Source: Clostridiales bacterium (lineage in GTDB: Bacteria > Bacillota > Clostridia > Christensenellales > Aristaeellaceae). Taken from it: a stretch of 21,576 nucleotides of DNA. Positions 7,558-15,470 of the stretch are shown one piece after another. The notes under the pieces are model-generated. The model was not told the origin of the DNA, did no database searches, and saw only the letters and a list, made by a program, of their open reading frames with translations. A program made the position numbers and the translations under genes. The stretch spans positions 1 through 21,576 of the forward strand of contig SFFC01000024.1 of NCBI GenBank assembly GCA_004556985.1, given 5' to 3'. Each line of letters opens with the position of its first letter. The first letter of the stretch is position 1.

Positions 7558-7586
7558 AGTATAACACAAAGCCCGACGCTTGAAAA
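7558..7586 (-). promoter_or_regulatory. Promoter of the FMN riboswitch-ecf transcript
   Basis: On the minus strand TATACT (7558-7563) has the extended -10 TGT directly before it (7564-7566). The -35-like TTTTCA lies 17 bases further upstream (7581-7586). The aptamer begins about 8 bases after the -10 box, as expected for a riboswitch leader. The -35 box lies 5 bases outside the preceding GTPase gene, so that gene and the ecf operon appear to be separate transcripts, although no terminator is visible between them. Confidence 0.7.
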
Positions 7587-7590
7587 GGGC

Positions 7591-8535
7591 TTATGCGTTG
7601 AAGGTGACGACCTCCTCCTCCGGCTCCGCGCAGGGCTCCAGGGCCGTCACGTAGAGCACGGGGCCGACGCCCTTGTACTGGCGGCGCTCCTCCGCCTGCA
7701 CGCGCGCCGTGACCATCTGCCAGGTCTTGGGCGCGGGGATGGGCAGGCCGTTGGCCTTGGCGATAAAGCCAACGAAGCGCACGTCCTCCGCGCAGCAGAC
7801 CATCGCCATGCGCCCGGGGACGTATTCGTCGCGGCCGATGTTGCGTCCGCGGTAGATATAGCCCTTGAAGCGGACGGTCTTGCCGTCGTAGTTCTCAGGG
7901 TTCTCGGAGGCGTCGAGGTAGAAGATGCCGAAGTGCCTATCCTCGATCTCGATGATGGGCGCATCCATGTCGTAGGGCGGCGGCATGCCCGCGCCGTAGT
8001 CCTCACTGGTGCCGTCGTCATTTTCAAAGTAGATCGAAGCGTTCGGGTTCATGCTGCGCACGTTGCGGTCGCGGATGAGCTGGCGGGTCTCCTCCGTCGC
8101 GCGGTTGAAGACGACCATGTCCGCGTCCGTGATGTGCTGGAGCATCCGCTGGCCCATGTTCTTCGCGTAGAGGTCAAACGTCTCCGCGTTGACGGTGGTG
8201 ATGATCTGGTAGACCTCCAGCACCTTGGGCGTGCGCGCGAGCGCCGCGTCGAGATCCCACATGCCGTTCATCTCGACGATGACGCGGTCGGGGTGATGCT
8301 TGCGCACGAAGGCGCGCAGCGTGTCCTCGTTGTATTCGTCCTCGTCCTCGATGCATTCGACAACCGAATGGGTCTTGCGCAGCAGCGCGGGCTCGAATTC
8401 CTCCAGGCCCTCTTCGCACTGGATGATCAGCGAGTGCTCGTCGCGCGTAAAGCCCGGATCGTCCAGCACGCTGGCGATGAAGGACGTCTTGCCGCTTTCC
8501 AGAAAGCCTGCAAACAGATAAACAGGAATCGCCAT
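7591..8535 (-). CDS. COG0523-like GTPase fused to a DUF1980/TIGR03943-like C-terminal domain
   Basis: A 314-residue protein with two parts. Residues 1-200 form a CobW/COG0523-type P-loop domain: Walker A GFLESGKT (10-17), the segment DRVIVEMNGMWDL in the place of the family Walker B/effector region, and VVFNRATEE in the place of NKxD. The CxCC metal motif of canonical COG0523 proteins is absent; only one Cys (IIQCEEG) is present there. Residues about 215-300 (VRFKGYIYRGRNIG, GRMAMVCCAEDVRFVGF with C247-C248) resemble the C-terminal domain of the TIGR03943/YcgQ membrane protein family. The next gene upstream is a His-rich COG0523 protein 16 bases away, so the two are probably co-transcribed. 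The likely role is metal handling; the substrate is unknown, and the C-terminal match is from memory of the family pattern. Confidence 0.8.
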   Translation of the reverse strand: MAIPVYLFAGFLESGKTSFIASVLDDPGFTRDEHSLIIQCEEGLEEFEPALLRKTHSVVECIEDEDEYNEDTLRAFVRKHHPDRVIVEMNGMWDLDAALARTPKVLEVYQIITTVNAETFDLYAKNMGQRMLQHITDADMVVFNRATEETRQLIRDRNVRSMNPNASIYFENDDGTSEDYGAGMPPPYDMDAPIIEIEDRHFGIFYLDASENPENYDGKTVRFKGYIYRGRNIGRDEYVPGRMAMVCCAEDVRFVGFIAKANGLPIPAPKTWQMVTARVQAEERRQYKGVGPVLYVTALEPCAEPEEEVVTFNA

Positions 8536-8551
8536 GCCGTTTCCTCCGCGA

Positions 8552-9751
8552 TCAGACGCCGAAGAGCGCCTTGAGGCCGCTCTCGTTCAGCTTGGAGCCG
8601 ATCACGCACAGGCGGCCGGTGACGTCGGCCGGGCCCTTGCGGATGTTCTGCTCGCCAGGCGTAAAGTCAAAGTGAATCCAGCCGCCGTCGGCGCAGCGGA
8701 CGATGCCCTTCGCGCGCAGGATCACGCCGTATTCCTCGCCGTCGAGCTTTGTGAGGATCGCGGAGAGCTCTTCCTCGCCGAAGGCGCGCACCGTCTCCAC
8801 GCCCCAGGAGGTGAAGACCTCGTCGGCGTCGTGGCCGTGATGATGGTGATGATGATGGCCGCAGCTGCACACGCCGTTCTCATCGTAGTGATGATGGTGC
8901 TCGTGGTCATGCTCATGCTCATGCTCATGCTCATGCTCATGGTCATGCTCATGCTCATGCTCATGCTCGTGCTCATGCTCGTGCTCGTGATCATGCTCAT
9001 GCTCGTGATCATGCTCATGCTCGTGCTCGTGATCATGCTCGTGCTCATGCTCGTGATCATGATGGTGATGCTCGTGGCAGCACTCGTCATCGTCATCATC
9101 GTCGTCCTGATGCTCGGCCATGACGGTCGCGAGCATCTCGGAGGCGAGGTCGTGGTCGCTCTCCATCGCGGAGAGGATCTGCGCGCCGGTCAGCTCGTCC
9201 CACGGCGTGGTGATGATGCGGGCCTTGGCGTTGTGCTCGCGCAGGAGCGCGACGGCGGCCTCGAGCTTCTCCTGCGTCATCTTCTGCGTGCGGGAGAGCA
9301 GGATGGTGCCGGCGTATTCGATCTGGTTGAGGAAGAACTCGCCGAAGTTCTTGACGTACATGCGGCACTTCATCGCGTCCGCGACCGTCACAAAGCTGCC
9401 CATCTCCGCCTCGGGAATGTCCTTCTCCACGCCCTCGACCGCGCGGATGACGTCGGAGAGCTTGCCCACGCCGCTCGGCTCGATGAGGATGCGGTCGGGA
9501 TGATACTGGTCGATCACCTTGCGCAGCGCGACGCCGAAATCGCCCACCAGCGAGCAGCAGATGCAGCCGGAGTTCATCTCGGTGACCTCGATGCCGGCCT
9601 CCTTCATGAAGCCGCCGTCGATGCCGATCTCGCCGAATTCGTTTTCAATCAGGACGACCTTCTCGCCGGAAAGGGCCTCGGCCAGCAGCTTCTTGATGAG
9701 CGTCGTCTTGCCCGCGCCGAGAAAGCCGGAAAAAATATCGATCTTTGTCAT
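8552..9751 (-). CDS. COG0523 (CobW-family) GTP-dependent metallochaperone with a long His-rich tract
   Basis: A 399-residue P-loop GTPase of the zinc/cobalt metallochaperone group. Motifs are Walker A GFLGAGKTT (9-17), IENEFGEIGIDG, the family hallmark GCICC (62-66, CxCC metal site), LIEPSGVGKLSDV, and a C-terminal CobW_C domain (EYGVILRAKGIVR...WIHFDFTPG) after the tract. Residues 214-307 are almost wholly His, Glu and Asp, with interspersed Cys (ECCHE and CSCG), a probable metal store or loading domain. The ATG at 9749-9751 is preceded by AAGGAG 10 bases upstream; the longer frame to 9904 runs through a terminator and is rejected. No Zur-like operator was recognised upstream. The family role is established for zinc homeostasis in several bacteria; the metal here is inferred. 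Confidence 0.92.
   Translation of the reverse strand: MTKIDIFSGFLGAGKTTLIKKLLAEALSGEKVVLIENEFGEIGIDGGFMKEAGIEVTEMNSGCICCSLVGDFGVALRKVIDQYHPDRILIEPSGVGKLSDVIRAVEGVEKDIPEAEMGSFVTVADAMKCRMYVKNFGEFFLNQIEYAGTILLSRTQKMTQEKLEAAVALLREHNAKARIITTPWDELTGAQILSAMESDHDLASEMLATVMAEHQDDDDDDDECCHEHHHHDHEHEHEHDHEHEHEHDHEHEHDHEHEHEHEHEHEHEHDHEHEHEHEHEHDHEHHHHYDENGVCSCGHHHHHHHGHDADEVFTSWGVETVRAFGEEELSAILTKLDGEEYGVILRAKGIVRCADGGWIHFDFTPGEQNIRKGPADVTGRLCVIGSKLNESGLKALFGV
8898..9075 (-). repeat. Hexanucleotide tandem repeat coding for His-Glu/His-Asp
   Basis: About 180 bases of near-perfect 6-base units, CATGAG or CACGAG with some CATGAC (plus strand gctcat/gctcgt/ggtcat). They encode alternating His-Glu and His-Asp inside the His-rich GTPase. 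Copies differ mostly at synonymous third positions. No spacers are present, so this is a coding microsatellite-like tract, prone to slippage in whole codon pairs. Confidence 0.95.
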
Positions 9752-9840
9752 GATGCTTCCACTCCTTAGGGATTGGGCCGCGCATCGCGCCGGCCCCGTG
9801 TACCGCCCCGCCGCAATACCGGCAGGGCGAAGCCTAAAAC

Positions 9841-9871
9841 AAAAAACCAGCCGGAACCGGAGGTTCCGACT
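9841..9871 (-). terminator. Intrinsic terminator after malic enzyme
   Basis: On the minus strand AGTCGGAACC (9871-9862) and GGTTCCGGCT (9858-9849) pair over 10 bases with one G-U and a 3-base loop. This is followed by GG, six T (9846-9841), G and more T. It lies 60 bases after the malic enzyme stop and before the His-rich GTPase gene. Confidence 0.88.
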
Positions 9872-9930
9872 GATTATTGTACACCCTTTTCTTAGAAAAT
9901 ACAAGGATTTGCGCGAAAAAGTCGGGCGGG

Positions 9931-11103
9931 TCAGATTCGGGCGACGCCGCTCTCCCGCGCGGCCTTCGCCACCGCCGCTGCGACCGCGGGGCCGACGCGC
10001 TTGTCAAACGCCTTGGGGATGATATAATCCGCGGAGAGCTCCTGCGGGGAGACGAGCCCCGCGATCGCGTAGCTCGCCGCCATCTTCATGGCCTCGTTGA
10101 TGTCGCTGGCGCGGCAGTCGAGCGCGCCGCGGAAGATGCCCGGGAAGGCGAGCACGTTGTTGATCTGGTTCTTGTAGTCGCTGCGGCCGCAGCCGACGAC
10201 GGCCGCGCCGGCCTTGAGCGCCTCGTCCGGATGAATCTCCGGGACGGGGTTGGCCATCGGGAAGACGCAGGCGCCCGCGTTCATGCTCGCGACCATCTCC
10301 GGCGTAACGACGCCCGGCGCGCTCACGCCGATGAACACGTCCGCCCCGCGCATTGCGTCGGCGAGCGTACCGGTCAGGCGGCGCGGGTTGGTGATGCGGC
10401 TCATCTCCTCGTGCGCGGGGTTGAGCCCCTCCATGCCCTCGCAGATGATGCCGAAGCGGTCGACGAGGATCAGATCCTTGACGCCGAGATTGAGCAGATG
10501 GCGGCCGATGGCGACGCCCGCACTGCCCGCGCCGTTGATGACCACGCGCGCGGAGGCGATCTCCTTGCCCACGACCCTCAGCGCGTTGAGCAGCGCCGCC
10601 GCGACGACGACGGCCGTGCCGTGCTGGTCGTCGTGGAAGACCGGGATGTCGCAAAGCGCCTTGAGCCGGCGCTCGACCTCAAAGCAGCGCGGCGCGGCGA
10701 TATCCTCGAGGTTGATGCCGCCGAAGCTGCCGGAGATCAGGTAGATCGTGCGCACGAGCTCGTCGACGTCCTTGCTGCGGATGCAGATCGGGAAGGCGTC
10801 GACGCCGGCAAATTCCTTGAAGAGCACACATTTGCCCTCCATGACGGGCATGCCGGCCTCCGGGCCGATGTCGCCCAGGCCGAGGATCGCGGTGCCGTCC
10901 GTGATGACGGCGACCATGTTCGCGCGGCGGGTCAGCTCGAAGCTCTTCTCATAGTCGTCGCGGATGGCGAGGCAAGGCTCCGCCACGCCCGGCGTATACG
11001 CGAGGGAGAGCTCCTCGCTGTTGGTGACGTGCGCGCGCGGGGCAATCTCGAGCTTGCCCTTCCACTCGTAATGCTTTTTGAGCGCTTCCTGCTTGATGTC
11101 CAT
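9931..11103 (-). CDS. Malic enzyme, short bacterial type (malate to pyruvate and CO2)
   Basis: Oxidative decarboxylation of L-malate to pyruvate with NAD(P)+ in the cytoplasm; 390 residues, the size of the short single-domain bacterial enzymes without a phosphotransacetylase fusion. Catalytic Tyr36 lies in AYTPGVAEPC and Lys91 in MEGKCVLFKEFAGVDAFPI. Other visible blocks are the substrate/metal segments GDIGPEAGMPVMEGK and GGINLEDIAAPRCFEVE, FHDDQHGTAVV, the Rossmann glycine motif NGAGSAGVAIG, and MANPVPEI. The ATG at 11101-11103 has AAAGGAG 7 bases upstream. Coenzyme preference cannot be read reliably. It appears to be a single-gene unit ending at a clear terminator. It could supply pyruvate and reduced cofactor, or run in an anaplerotic role. 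Confidence 0.93.
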   Translation of the reverse strand: MDIKQEALKKHYEWKGKLEIAPRAHVTNSEELSLAYTPGVAEPCLAIRDDYEKSFELTRRANMVAVITDGTAILGLGDIGPEAGMPVMEGKCVLFKEFAGVDAFPICIRSKDVDELVRTIYLISGSFGGINLEDIAAPRCFEVERRLKALCDIPVFHDDQHGTAVVVAAALLNALRVVGKEIASARVVINGAGSAGVAIGRHLLNLGVKDLILVDRFGIICEGMEGLNPAHEEMSRITNPRRLTGTLADAMRGADVFIGVSAPGVVTPEMVASMNAGACVFPMANPVPEIHPDEALKAGAAVVGCGRSDYKNQINNVLAFPGIFRGALDCRASDINEAMKMAASYAIAGLVSPQELSADYIIPKAFDKRVGPAVAAAVAKAARESGVARI

Positions 11104-11182
11104 GGGTGGTCTCCTTTGCTGTGTTCAGAGGTTGACGTTCAAATCAGTTCGCACTGAAACCCGGCTTTACAAAATCCAACCC

Positions 11183-11260
11183 GTCTCAATCGTAGGATGC
11201 TCCGCATCCTGCTCTGAGACTACGTTGTTGTCGATTGGAATACGATAGGGCTGCCGCCCT
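11183..11260. other. Structured intergenic stretch upstream of malic enzyme
   Basis: Several nested inverted repeats lie between oppF and the malic enzyme gene: AGGATGC/GCATCCT (11194-11200, 11204-11210), GTCTCA/TGAGAC (11183-11188, 11215-11220), CAATCGTAG/CTACGTTG with one bulge (11187-11195, 11220-11227), CAATCG/CGATTG (11187-11192, 11232-11237) and AGGGC/GCCCT (11247-11251, 11256-11260). Some pairings exclude one another. It could be a leader RNA of malic enzyme or a degraded repeat element. It matches no riboswitch family I recognise. Confidence 0.45.
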
Positions 11261-11290
11261 AAAACCTGCCTGAGGGATTTCATCCCTCAG
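11261..11290 (-). terminator. Probable terminator of the oppBCDF operon
   Basis: Nine-base perfect hairpin CTGAGGGAT / ATCCCTCAG (11282-11290 and 11270-11278) with a 3-base loop, 39 bases after the oppF stop on the minus strand. A short TTTT (11264-11261) comes only after five other bases, so it is a weaker terminator than the others in the window. Confidence 0.5.
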
Positions 11291-11329
11291 ACTCCCTTCT
11301 CCGCTTCGCGCCGAAATCCGCAGCCGGTC

Positions 11330-12294
11330 TCAGACCTGATGGCAGGCGACGAAATGGCCCGGCGCGGCCTCGCGCAGCTCGGGACGCTCCTGCGCGCAGC
11401 GCTCCGTCGCATAGGGGCAGCGCGCGCGGAAGCGGCAGCCGCTCGGCGGATCGATCGGGGTGGGCACGTCGCCGGTCAGATGGATGCGCTCGCTCGCAGC
11501 GGCGAGATCCGGATCGGGCACGGGCACGGCGCTCATCAGCGCCCTGGTGTAGGGATGGAGCATGTGCGCGTAGAGCTCCTCCACCGGCGCGCGCTCGACC
11601 ATGCAGCCCAGATACATGACGCCGACCTCATGGGAGATATGGCGCACCATCGACAGGTCGTGCGAGACGAAGAGATACGAGAGGCCGAACTTCTCCTGAA
11701 GCTCCTCGAGCGTGTTGATGACCTGCGCCTGAATCGAGACATCCAGCGCGGAGATCGGCTCGTCGCAGACGATGAACTCGGGGTTCGAGGCGAGCGCCCG
11801 GGCGATGCCCACGCGCTGGCGCTGACCGCCGGAGAACTCATGCGGATAGCGCTGCATGTGGTCAGGCTTGAGGCCGACGAGATCGACCAGCTCGCGCACG
11901 CGCGCGTCCCGCTGCTCGCGGGTCATGCCGCTCTTGAGCAGCGGCTCGGCGATGATCGAGGCGACCGTCATGCGCGGGTTGAGCGAGGCATAAGGATCCT
12001 GGAAGATCATCTGCATGCGGCGGCGGTAGGAAAAGAGCTCCTTCTCCTTCAGGCGGGCGATGTCCTGCCCGTCAAAGAGGATCTCGCCGTCCGTCGGCTC
12101 GTAGAGCCGCACGAGGCAGCGGCCGACGGTCGTCTTGCCGCAGCCGGACTCGCCAACCAGGCCAAACGTCTGCCCCTTGCCGATGGCAAAGCTCACGCCG
12201 TCCACGGCCTTGAGCAGGCGGCGGGGCTTGCCGGTCGGCGTGCGGCCGACGGGAAAATACATTTTGAGGCCCTTCGCCTCAACGACAGGCTTGT

Positions 12295-12298
<4 letters not shown>
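11330..12298 (-). CDS. oppF: Peptide ABC transporter ATP-binding protein OppF/DppF
   Basis: Second ATPase of the oligo/dipeptide importer, 322 residues. Motifs are Walker A GESGCGKTT, Q-loop MIFQDPYASLNPRMTV, signature FSGGQRQRVGIARAL, Walker B IVCDEPISALDVSIQAQV, switch His in FVSHDLSMVRHI, and the C-terminal Cys-containing block GCRFRARCPYATERC typical of Opp/Dpp ATPases. The ATG at 12296-12298 overlaps the oppD stop as ATGA and has a GGGAGG site upstream; an ATG six codons earlier would overlap oppD more and adds nothing conserved. MYFPVGR near the start is typical of OppF. The exact peptide class is not determinable. Confidence 0.94.
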
Positions 12299-13293
<995 letters not shown>

Positions 13294-13301
13294 CGTTTAC
13301 C

Positions 13302-14219
13302 TCATTTCTTAAGCTTCGGGTCGAGCGCGTCGCGCAGGCCGTCTCCGATGAAGTTGAGCGAGAACATCGTCAGGCTGATCGCCGCGATGGGGAAAAACAT
13401 CTGGTACGGGGAGCTGACGAGCGTGCCGATGGCGTCGTTGGCCAGCGAGCCCCAGGAGGCCATCGGCTTCTGGATGCCGATGCCCAGGAAGGAGAGGAAC
13501 GCCTCGGAGAAGATCGCGCTGGGAATCAGGAACATGACGGAGACGATGATCGGGCCCATCGCGTTGGGCAGCAGGTGGCGCAGCAGGATTTCAAAGCTGC
13601 TCGCCCCGGCCAGCCGCCCGGCCAGCGCGTATTCCTGATGCTTGAGCGTCACAACCTGCGAGCGCGTGATGCGCGCTGTGCCGACCCAGGAGGACAGGCA
13701 CAGCGCGATGAGGATCGAGCGGATGTTCGTGCCCAGGAGCATCATCAGCAGGATCGTGTAGAGCAGCGAGGGCAGCGCGATCAGAATGTCGACGATGCGC
13801 ATGAGCACGTTGTCGACCAGGCCGCCGCAGAAGCCCGCGATGCCGCCGTAGAGCACGCCGATGATCATGTTGACCAGCGCGGCGACGACGCCGATGGAGA
13901 GGCTGATGCGCGCGCCGTAGAGCACGCGGACATAGAGGTCGCGCCCCAGCGCGTCCGTGCCGAACCAATGCGCTTTGCTGGGCCATTCATTGACGTGGAA
14001 GAAGTCCGCGTCCTCGTAGCCGTAGGGGCAGAAGATCGGGCCGAAGACCGCGAAGAGCGTGATGATCACGATGAAGACGAGGCCGAACATGGCCATCTTG
14101 TCGCTTTTGAAGCGCTGCCAGGCGTCCTGCCAGTAGGAGACGGACGGGCGGGCGATCTCGTCGGCGGAGAGCGCCTCGGGATCGATGGGCTGATAGCGGG
14201 AATCCACAGGCTGTTCCAT
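13302..14219 (-). CDS. oppC: Peptide ABC transporter permease OppC/DppC
   Basis: Membrane channel subunit of the peptide importer, 305 residues. A cytoplasmic N-terminal tail with SYWQDAWQRFKSDKMAMFGLVFIVII leads into the first membrane segment. The periplasmic-side HWFGTDALGRDLYVRVLYGARISL block is diagnostic of OppC/DppC, and the EAA coupling loop (EYALAGRLAGASSFEILLRHLLPN) is present. The C-terminus FSLNFIGDGLRDALDPKLK is also typical. The SD GAGGAGG overlaps the oppB stop region, 12 bases separate the two genes, and 8 bases separate it from oppD. Confidence 0.95.
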   Translation of the reverse strand: MEQPVDSRYQPIDPEALSADEIARPSVSYWQDAWQRFKSDKMAMFGLVFIVIITLFAVFGPIFCPYGYEDADFFHVNEWPSKAHWFGTDALGRDLYVRVLYGARISLSIGVVAALVNMIIGVLYGGIAGFCGGLVDNVLMRIVDILIALPSLLYTILLMMLLGTNIRSILIALCLSSWVGTARITRSQVVTLKHQEYALAGRLAGASSFEILLRHLLPNAMGPIIVSVMFLIPSAIFSEAFLSFLGIGIQKPMASWGSLANDAIGTLVSSPYQMFFPIAAISLTMFSLNFIGDGLRDALDPKLKK

Positions 14220-14231
14220 TGTCTAACCTCC

Positions 14232-15155
14232 TCAGTCGTCGAGCTTGACGCGCGGGTCGATGATGCAGTAGGCGACGTCCACGACGAGGTTGCAGATCAC
14301 GACGAAGATGCCCAGAAAGATCGTCACACCCATGATGATGTTGTAGTCGCGCGCGGTGATGGAATCGACAAAGTACTTGCCCAGGCCCGGGATCGCGAAC
14401 AGGCGCTCGACGATAAAGGAGCCGGTCAGCAGGTTCGCAATCAGCGTGCCCAGATAGGTCACCACCGGCAGCACGGCGTTGCGCAGGCCGTGCTTGCAGA
14501 TGACGAGGAATTCGGAAACGCCCTTGGCGCGTGCCGTGCGGATGTAGTCCTGCTGCATGACCTCCAGCATCGAGGAGCGGGTCATGCGCGCGATATACGC
14601 GATGGGCGAAAAGGACAGGCAGGTCACGGGCAGGATGTAGTGCTTCCAGGTGGAGAGGCCGTAGGTCGGCAGCCATTTGAGCACGCCCGCAAACAGATAC
14701 AAAAGCAGCACGGAGATCACGAACAGCGGCACGCAGACGCCGACGGTCGCGATGACCATCGCGATGCCGTCAAAGAGGCTGCCGCGCTTGATGGCCGAGA
14801 TAATGCCCAGCGTGATGCCCACGAGCACGGAGAAGACGACCGCCAGAATGCCGATTTTGGCCGAGATCGGGAAGCCGCGCGCGATCAGGTCGTTGACCTG
14901 CACGCTCGAGTTCTTGTAGGAGATGCCGAAGTCTCCATGAGCGATGTTTTCCATATACTTGAAATACTGCTCATGGAGCGGCTTGTCCAGACCGTATTTC
15001 TCGTTGAGCCGCTGCATGACCGCCTCCGGCACCGTCCGCTCGCCCTTGGAAAAGGGGCTGCCGGGAATCGCGTGCATCAGAAAGAAGCAGCAGGTGATCA
15101 GCACGATGACGGTCAGAAAGCCGGAGAGAATGCGTTTGAAGATGTATTTGCCCAC
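14232..15155 (-). CDS. oppB: Peptide ABC transporter permease OppB/DppB
   Basis: Membrane channel subunit, 307 residues, first gene of oppBCDF. It starts at GTG 15153-15155, with AAGGAGG seven bases upstream, giving MGKYIFKRILSGFLTVIVLITCCFFLMHAIPGSPF, the standard OppB opening. Later blocks are KYGLDKPLHEQYFKYMENIAHGDFGIS, the EAA loop DYIRTARAKGVSEFLVICKHGLRNAVLPV, and LTGSFIVERLFAIPGLGKYFVDSI. It is transcribed from a consensus promoter with a leader of about 115 bases containing a GC-rich hairpin. Confidence 0.95.
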   Translation of the reverse strand: MGKYIFKRILSGFLTVIVLITCCFFLMHAIPGSPFSKGERTVPEAVMQRLNEKYGLDKPLHEQYFKYMENIAHGDFGISYKNSSVQVNDLIARGFPISAKIGILAVVFSVLVGITLGIISAIKRGSLFDGIAMVIATVGVCVPLFVISVLLLYLFAGVLKWLPTYGLSTWKHYILPVTCLSFSPIAYIARMTRSSMLEVMQQDYIRTARAKGVSEFLVICKHGLRNAVLPVVTYLGTLIANLLTGSFIVERLFAIPGLGKYFVDSITARDYNIIMGVTIFLGIFVVICNLVVDVAYCIIDPRVKLDD

Positions 15156-15194
15156 GAGGGAGCCTCCTTATCGTCCGCAGAGGGGAGAATTTTT

Positions 15195-15231
15195 CGCGCA
15201 AGGGCGTCCGCCGCAAGCGCACCCTTGCGCG
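15195..15231 (-). promoter_or_regulatory. GC-rich hairpin in the oppB leader
   Basis: Perfect 10-base arms CGCGCAAGGG and CCCTTGCGCG (15195-15204, 15222-15231) with a 17-base interior, 40 to 76 bases before the oppB start. On the transcript it is followed by A-rich sequence, so it is not a terminator as read. It may affect mRNA stability or translation. A 10-base palindrome CAGGCGCCTG (15236-15245) lies next to it. Confidence 0.5.
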
Positions 15232-15277
15232 CCGGCAGGCGCCTGTGCCTTTGGCAGATTGGATGTAGAATATCCCC

Positions 15278-15306
15278 ATTATAGCCGTCCCTCCCTGAAA
15301 TTTCAA
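15278..15306 (-). promoter_or_regulatory. Consensus promoter of oppBCDF
   Basis: On the minus strand TTGAAA (15301-15306), a 17-base spacer, then a perfect TATAAT (15278-15283). The start point would be near 15271. It faces away from the oppA promoter; 70 bases separate the two -35 boxes. Confidence 0.82.
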
Positions 15307-15376
15307 TACGCTTTCCGGAGAACTGCATGAAGATTCGGGAAAGACTTCAATTCTTCGGGTCAACAGGCGTTTCCGC
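15307..15376. promoter_or_regulatory. Shared intergenic segment between divergent opp promoters
   Basis: These 70 bases separate the -35 boxes of oppB and oppA and are AT-richer than the genes. They hold partial repeats (GATTCGGGAAAGACTTC and ATTCTTCGGG) and a short inverted pair GAAG...CTTC. A regulator binding here could act on both promoters, but no known operator was recognised. The rest of the 315-base oppB-oppA gap is the two promoters and leaders. Confidence 0.3.
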
Positions 15377-15405
15377 TTGACAAAGAATGGTGGATTTGCT
15401 ATTCT
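15377..15405 (+). promoter_or_regulatory. Consensus promoter of oppA
   Basis: Perfect TTGACA (15377-15382), 17-base spacer, TATTCT (15400-15405) preceded by TGC, an extended -10. It suggests strong expression of the binding protein, as usual for solute-binding proteins made in excess over the permease. Confidence 0.85.
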
Positions 15406-15470
15406 GATTGCAACCTGTTCTGGAGCCTGCAAAGGACGCGGACGGGAAAACAATCAGGAGGTTATTCGAT

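Noticed and set aside
6715..8574. Plus-strand open frame of 619 codons across ecfA1, the riboswitch and the GTPase
   Set aside because: It would run through a riboswitch, a terminator and two antisense genes; no domain is visible.
8898..9075. Tandem repeats considered as a CRISPR array
   Set aside because: The 6-base units are contiguous, with no spacers, and lie inside a coding frame; no cas genes are nearby.
8534..9769. Plus-strand frame with a long Met-Leu-Val hydrophobic stretch resembling membrane segments
   Set aside because: The hydrophobic run is only the reverse complement of the His-Glu/His-Asp hexamer repeat of the metallochaperone.
9752..9904. Extended N-terminus for the His-rich GTPase from 9904
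   Set aside because: It would translate through the malic enzyme terminator; the P-loop starts normally with MTKIDIFSGFLGAGKTT at 9751, with an SD site.
13575..15284. Plus-strand open frame of 569 codons opposite oppC and oppB
   Set aside because: Antisense shadow with Asp/His/Arg-rich composition and no recognisable protein.
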